26,357 nt of DNA from Spirochaetales bacterium (GTDB lineage Bacteria > Spirochaetota > Spirochaetia > DSM-27196 > PWMO01). Location of the stretch: the NCBI GenBank assembly GCA_007123465.1, contig SKLB01000046.1:1-26357 (forward strand). The letters are read 5' to 3'. Position numbers and translations under genes: made by a program. Positions within the stretch are counted from its first letter, which is position 1. Every line of letters starts with the position of its first letter. The notes under the pieces were generated by a model. The model saw nothing but the letters and a program-made list of their open reading frames with translations. It was not told where the DNA came from and ran no database searches. Shown here piece by piece: positions 23,569 to 26,357 of this stretch.

Positions 23569-24631
23569 GCTCGTCATCGTAGCGAAGTGCAAGAACGGGC
23601 CACGCGTAGCGCTGCATCGCCGCTGACAGCTGAGCGTTGCCGGGCTGCCGCGGATCAATGGACTGGAGCAACGTACGCAAGCGTACGGTCAGCTCAGCGT
23701 GGCTGTCGTACAGTACGGACTGGTGAAACTCAGCGGGAACAATCTCCGGATAGGAGAGCCTGCGCGGAAGCAGCGGTTGGCAGCCGGCCAGGATAGCCTC
23801 AACCATCGCTATGCCGAAGTTCTCCTGGATGGCCGTTGAGACAACCACGTCACAGGCGCACAGCCAGTTCCAGTATTCCCGGCGTGACTCTACGTAGCCC
23901 CAGCGGATAATGCGGTCTGCCAGCGCCTGCTTGCCGTTCAGGAACTCCACCGGTTTCAGCTGTGGATTCTCGCCCAGCACTACTACCTCAAAAGGAACCT
24001 CCTCCTTTGCCAATGCCGCAAGAGCACGGAAGAAGGGCCGCGGTCGTTTATCGTATTCCCAGCGGTGGCTCCAGAGCACGCGCGGTATTCTGTGTGCAGG
24101 GCGCCCAACCAGCATATCGGTCTCGATTCCAGGATAGAGCACGCCGCTCTTGTCGCGCAGAGTATCGTGCCACGTAAGCGGTTGTTCTCCGGGCACGCGT
24201 GATACCAGCTCACGGGTTAACTTCAGAAACTCACTACGGTGGAACTGAGAGTTGAACAGAACACCGTCTGCAAGCAGGCAGTTCTTGATGTCCTGAAGGG
24301 CGGTGTTCATGTCCGGGTTGCGGTCCTTGGGATGTGGATAGGTCAACTGACTCTCGTGGACGTAGAGCAGCAGCGGTGGACACGACCGGCCCCAGATTGC
24401 GCGCAGGTCTCCCAGATCGATCAGGTCGGTCACCAGTGCTACGTCGTATCGTTGTGGATCCGGTACCTGTGCGGCCAGTTCAAACGCTGCGATCCTGGTT
24501 CGCCAGCGCCAGTTCTGCGCCGGCAACGTAACCAGTGTAATTGTGTGGCGGCTGTGGCGTGCCAGTCCGTCGGCGAACGCGGCGTGCGAGCCTCCGTAGA
24601 ATGATTCAACCAGCAGTACATTCAGCGGCAT
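23537..24631 (-). CDS. GTDC1/QTMAN-type glycosyltransferase (tRNA-queuosine mannosyltransferase homologue)
   Basis: This is a protein of 364 residues. The N-terminus (MPLNVLLVESFYGGSHAAFA) and the segment HESQLTYPHPKDR...NPDMNTALQDIKNCLLADGVLFNS (about 92-128) match the DUF3524 domain of GTDC1. Human GTDC1 is the mannosyltransferase that forms mannosyl-queuosine on tRNA-Asp. The C-terminal half is a GT4-like Rossmann domain with WSHRWEYDKRP and the nucleotide-sugar motif ENFGIAMVEAILAGCQPLLP. No signal peptide is visible, so it is cytoplasmic. By homology it could glycosylate queuosine at the tRNA wobble position, but a role in another glycan cannot be excluded. There is no other queuosine gene here. 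The start ATG 24631 has no Shine-Dalgarno and may be leaderless. Its 3' end overlaps the DHOD-like gene by 32 bp. Confidence 0.85.
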   Translation of the reverse strand: MPLNVLLVESFYGGSHAAFADGLARHSRHTITLVTLPAQNWRWRTRIAAFELAAQVPDPQRYDVALVTDLIDLGDLRAIWGRSCPPLLLYVHESQLTYPHPKDRNPDMNTALQDIKNCLLADGVLFNSQFHRSEFLKLTRELVSRVPGEQPLTWHDTLRDKSGVLYPGIETDMLVGRPAHRIPRVLWSHRWEYDKRPRPFFRALAALAKEEVPFEVVVLGENPQLKPVEFLNGKQALADRIIRWGYVESRREYWNWLCACDVVVSTAIQENFGIAMVEAILAGCQPLLPRRLSYPEIVPAEFHQSVLYDSHAELTVRLRTLLQSIDPRQPGNAQLSAAMQRYAWPVLALRYDDELTKIRLHRAS

Positions 24632-24639
24632 GTTCGATC

Positions 24640-24669
24640 ATTGTACCTTGAAAAACTACGGCCTGTGCA
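24640..24669 (-). promoter_or_regulatory. Possible promoter of the glycosyltransferase gene
   Basis: On the minus strand TGCACA (24669-24664) and TACAAT (24645-24640) have an 18-bp spacer. The -10 box ends 8 nt before the ATG at 24631. The divergent hydrolase gene has its own candidate -10 box, TACATT (24694-24699), with a weak -35 region. Confidence 0.35.
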
Positions 24670-24707
24670 CTGGTGCGCACGCCGATGATGCGCTACATTA
24701 CGCGAAG

Positions 24708-26210
24708 ATGATCGATTCTCGCGCCGTTCACGAGCTCAACCGCGCAATGATAGCAGCTGTACTACTGCTGGCCGCTACAATGGCGTCTGCCGCTACCCCT
24801 CGCCCGGCCTATTTCGATCAGCGTGCCGAGATTGTGCTTCCCGCCGGCTACAATCGCAACATCAGATACCCGATTTTTGTGGTGCTTCCACCAACCGGTA
24901 CACAGGCGGCCCGCATCGCCCCACGCTACGGTCTTGATCCTGCACGGCAGCGCGAGTTTGTGCTGGTGTTGCCCGCAGGGCGACCCACCAGAGACGAGTA
25001 TCTTCCGGAGTTTGCTCTGTTTGTGCAATGGTACGAGGAACGACTGCTGGAGGACCTGGCCTACGTTCTGCAGCAGTACAGCACAGATCCGCAGCGGATA
25101 TACCTCGGCGGCTACTCGCTGGGCGGAGACTTGAGTTGGGCGCTGTCGGTGCGTAACCCGCATACCTTTGCCGGATCGGTGATGGCAGGTACCCGGGCTT
25201 CACACCCGGTAAGTGCCGAAGCACTCGAGGCGCTGCGTCAGCGTCAATTTCGCGGCGCCTTCCTGATTGGAGACCGCGAAGACCCCAACCGCTATCGCGG
25301 CATCAACTTTGCCCGTAGCCGATTCGAAGCAGCGGCAATCGAGCATGTCTATCGAGAGTACTCCGGCGGGCATGTCATGCCGGCGCCGGATTTGCTGCAG
25401 CAGCAGATTCTGTACGTGACCGGCGCAGAGCGCCTGCCCGACCCCGGTTTGCCGGCGGCGATAGCTCGCCCGGGTCTCCCGGCTCTGTTGGCGCACACCA
25501 GCCGTGATCGTTTTGCGTTGCGTGTCGGATTTCCTGCAGAAGTAAGCAGCGAAGGCATCGCTGTGCCGAGCGAGAACCAGTTGGGTCTGCGGCTGGAGTG
25601 GCCGTGGTCACGTTACTACCTGCGTACCACCACCGAATACAGCAGCAGCAAGCGATCAACCGGGCAGCGGGAACGACGCGTGCAGCAGGATCTTGTCTTT
25701 GGTACAGGCGAAACGCACGGTTTCTTCGGGTTGGGTGTTGGATGGGACTGGGTGCGCCAGTTTGCTGACGGCAATTCGTACAACCAGTTCGATCTTATCC
25801 TGATGCGGGCGGATCGCAATCCGTGGATCGTTCCAGCCGGCAGCGCCGATCCCGAGCGTGTTGACTCCTTGCTGCTGCTGCGCTACGCCATTCCGCGAGG
25901 AATTGCCGCCGGTGTGACCACCGAGCAATTGCTCAACCTGCGCGCCGAATACGTGCTGCGCATCGCCGATCGGGTGGTTCTCGATGCCGGACTGGGAGCT
26001 TACACACTGCAGAATCAACCGGTGGAATCGCTGTCGCAGTTGTCCGGGGCACTCGATCAGCGTCTGGAGTGGGAAGCTGGTGTGGGGCTGCGGCTCCCCT
26101 CTGCCTTGCTGTGGCGCATCGCTCACCGCGGCATCGCCGAGCGGCCGCTGCCCGATGGGGATTTCGGCTACCGAGGGTTGTGGAATCTATCGCTCGAGTA
26201 CAGCTTCTGA
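24708..26210 (+). CDS. Secreted alpha/beta-hydrolase fused to a predicted outer-membrane beta-barrel
   Basis: This is a protein of about 500 residues. A Sec signal peptide (hydrophobic run around residues 14-29, ending MASAA) is followed by an esterase/depolymerase-like alpha/beta-hydrolase domain (about 33-240). That domain has the nucleophile elbow GGYSLGG (Ser137), a candidate acid in GDREDP (Asp189/Asp192) and a catalytic His in SGGHVMP (His222). After a Pro-rich linker, residues about 265-500 show repeated short amphipathic strands (for example NQLGLRLEWPW and YYLRTTTEYS). The chain ends NLSLEYSF, a C-terminal phenylalanine typical of BAM-inserted barrels. The enzyme would thus be anchored at the outer membrane. 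ATG 24708 (8 nt after TACATT) is preferred. ATG 24747 gives a shorter signal peptide; the frame is also open back to 24630. The substrate is unknown. Confidence 0.75.
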   Translation: MIDSRAVHELNRAMIAAVLLLAATMASAATPRPAYFDQRAEIVLPAGYNRNIRYPIFVVLPPTGTQAARIAPRYGLDPARQREFVLVLPAGRPTRDEYLPEFALFVQWYEERLLEDLAYVLQQYSTDPQRIYLGGYSLGGDLSWALSVRNPHTFAGSVMAGTRASHPVSAEALEALRQRQFRGAFLIGDREDPNRYRGINFARSRFEAAAIEHVYREYSGGHVMPAPDLLQQQILYVTGAERLPDPGLPAAIARPGLPALLAHTSRDRFALRVGFPAEVSSEGIAVPSENQLGLRLEWPWSRYYLRTTTEYSSSKRSTGQRERRVQQDLVFGTGETHGFFGLGVGWDWVRQFADGNSYNQFDLILMRADRNPWIVPAGSADPERVDSLLLLRYAIPRGIAAGVTTEQLLNLRAEYVLRIADRVVLDAGLGAYTLQNQPVESLSQLSGALDQRLEWEAGVGLRLPSALLWRIAHRGIAERPLPDGDFGYRGLWNLSLEYSF

Positions 26211-26284
26211 ACTGGTGCCGAAAATGTTGTTGAAATTGAAGCAGCAGGAGATTTCCGGGTGTGTAATGTGCAGGAGGACGCACA

Positions 26285-26357
26285 GTGCACATCACGACCC
26301 AACTCGCCACCGTTGATACGCCCACCAAAGAGGGCTCGGCGGTGCGAATCACCAGCG
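26285..26357 (+). CDS. Start of an unknown protein (3' end outside window)
   Basis: A GTG start at 26285 is preceded by a perfect AGGAGG (26272-26277) with 7-nt spacing. It opens a frame of 24 codons beginning M-H-I-T-T-Q-L that stays open to the end of the window. No signal peptide or domain is recognisable in so short a piece. The gap 26211-26284 contains only this ribosome-binding site and no convincing promoter, so co-transcription with the hydrolase-barrel gene is possible. Confidence 0.5.
   Translation, partial: MHITTQLATVDTPTKEGSAVRITS

Noticed and set aside
1..26357. tRNA genes, CRISPR arrays, insertion sequences or long direct repeats
   Set aside because: All gaps between genes are short and none shows tRNA-like folds, regular repeats or transposase fragments on reading both strands.

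Overview
The window looks like chromosomal DNA of a moderately GC-rich Gram-negative bacterium. An outer-membrane beta-barrel protein, periplasmic (Tat) signal peptides and an Rnf-type complex suggest a diderm with anaerobic or fermentative energy metabolism. My best guess is a free-living spirochaete, but no marker gene proves this. Genes are tightly packed and no intergenic gap exceeds about 165 bp. I see no rRNA, tRNA, CRISPR array, insertion sequence or long repeat.

Layout. (1) 1-3041, plus strand: the 3' part of a PAS/HisKA_2 sensor kinase with visibly lower GC than its neighbours, an MFS permease, and a short low-molecular-weight phosphotyrosine phosphatase-like protein. (2) 3046-7429, minus strand: a two-gene sugar operon of a trehalose-6-phosphate-phosphatase-like HAD protein and a fusion of beta-phosphoglucomutase with a GH65 disaccharide phosphorylase. 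(3) 7551-13265: a Tat-tagged aldo/keto reductase and a Tat-tagged radical SAM protein (plus), converging on a second Tat-tagged radical SAM protein (AmrS-like) and a polytopic spermidine-synthase-like membrane protein (minus, overlapping pair). (4) 13349-15771: a Cu(I)-exporting P-type ATPase behind a near-textbook CsoR-type operator. (5) 15853-18180: a PAS-GGDEF-EAL cyclic-di-GMP protein. (6) 18270-23568: an Rnf-like operon (rnfC, an rnfD-rnfG fusion with an extra FMN_bind domain, rnfE, rnfA), followed by a dihydroorotate-dehydrogenase-like flavoprotein where rnfB is usually found. (7) 23537-24631, minus: a glycosyltransferase of the GTDC1/QTMAN (tRNA-queuosine mannosyltransferase) type. (8) 24708-26210: an alpha/beta-hydrolase fused to a predicted outer-membrane barrel, then the first 24 codons of an unknown gene.

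Two loci may represent undescribed biology. The first is the Rnf-like operon. Its RnfA and RnfE homologues contain no cysteine at all, so the intramembrane [2Fe-2S] cluster of Rnf/NQR cannot form, and rnfB is absent. The electron path must therefore differ from that of canonical Rnf. The second is the 7.5-13.3 kb block. Three proteins carry twin-arginine leaders, two of them radical SAM enzymes. By the positive-inside rule, the SpeE-like domain of the membrane protein also lies outside the cytoplasm. Together this suggests SAM-type chemistry in the periplasm, which would be unusual because SAM is made in the cytoplasm.

Start codons of several monocistronic genes (MFS, phosphatase, GGDEF-EAL, glycosyltransferase, hydrolase-barrel) sit 6-8 nt after a plausible -10 box. 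They lack a Shine-Dalgarno sequence, which suggests leaderless transcripts. Internal operon genes have good Shine-Dalgarno sites.
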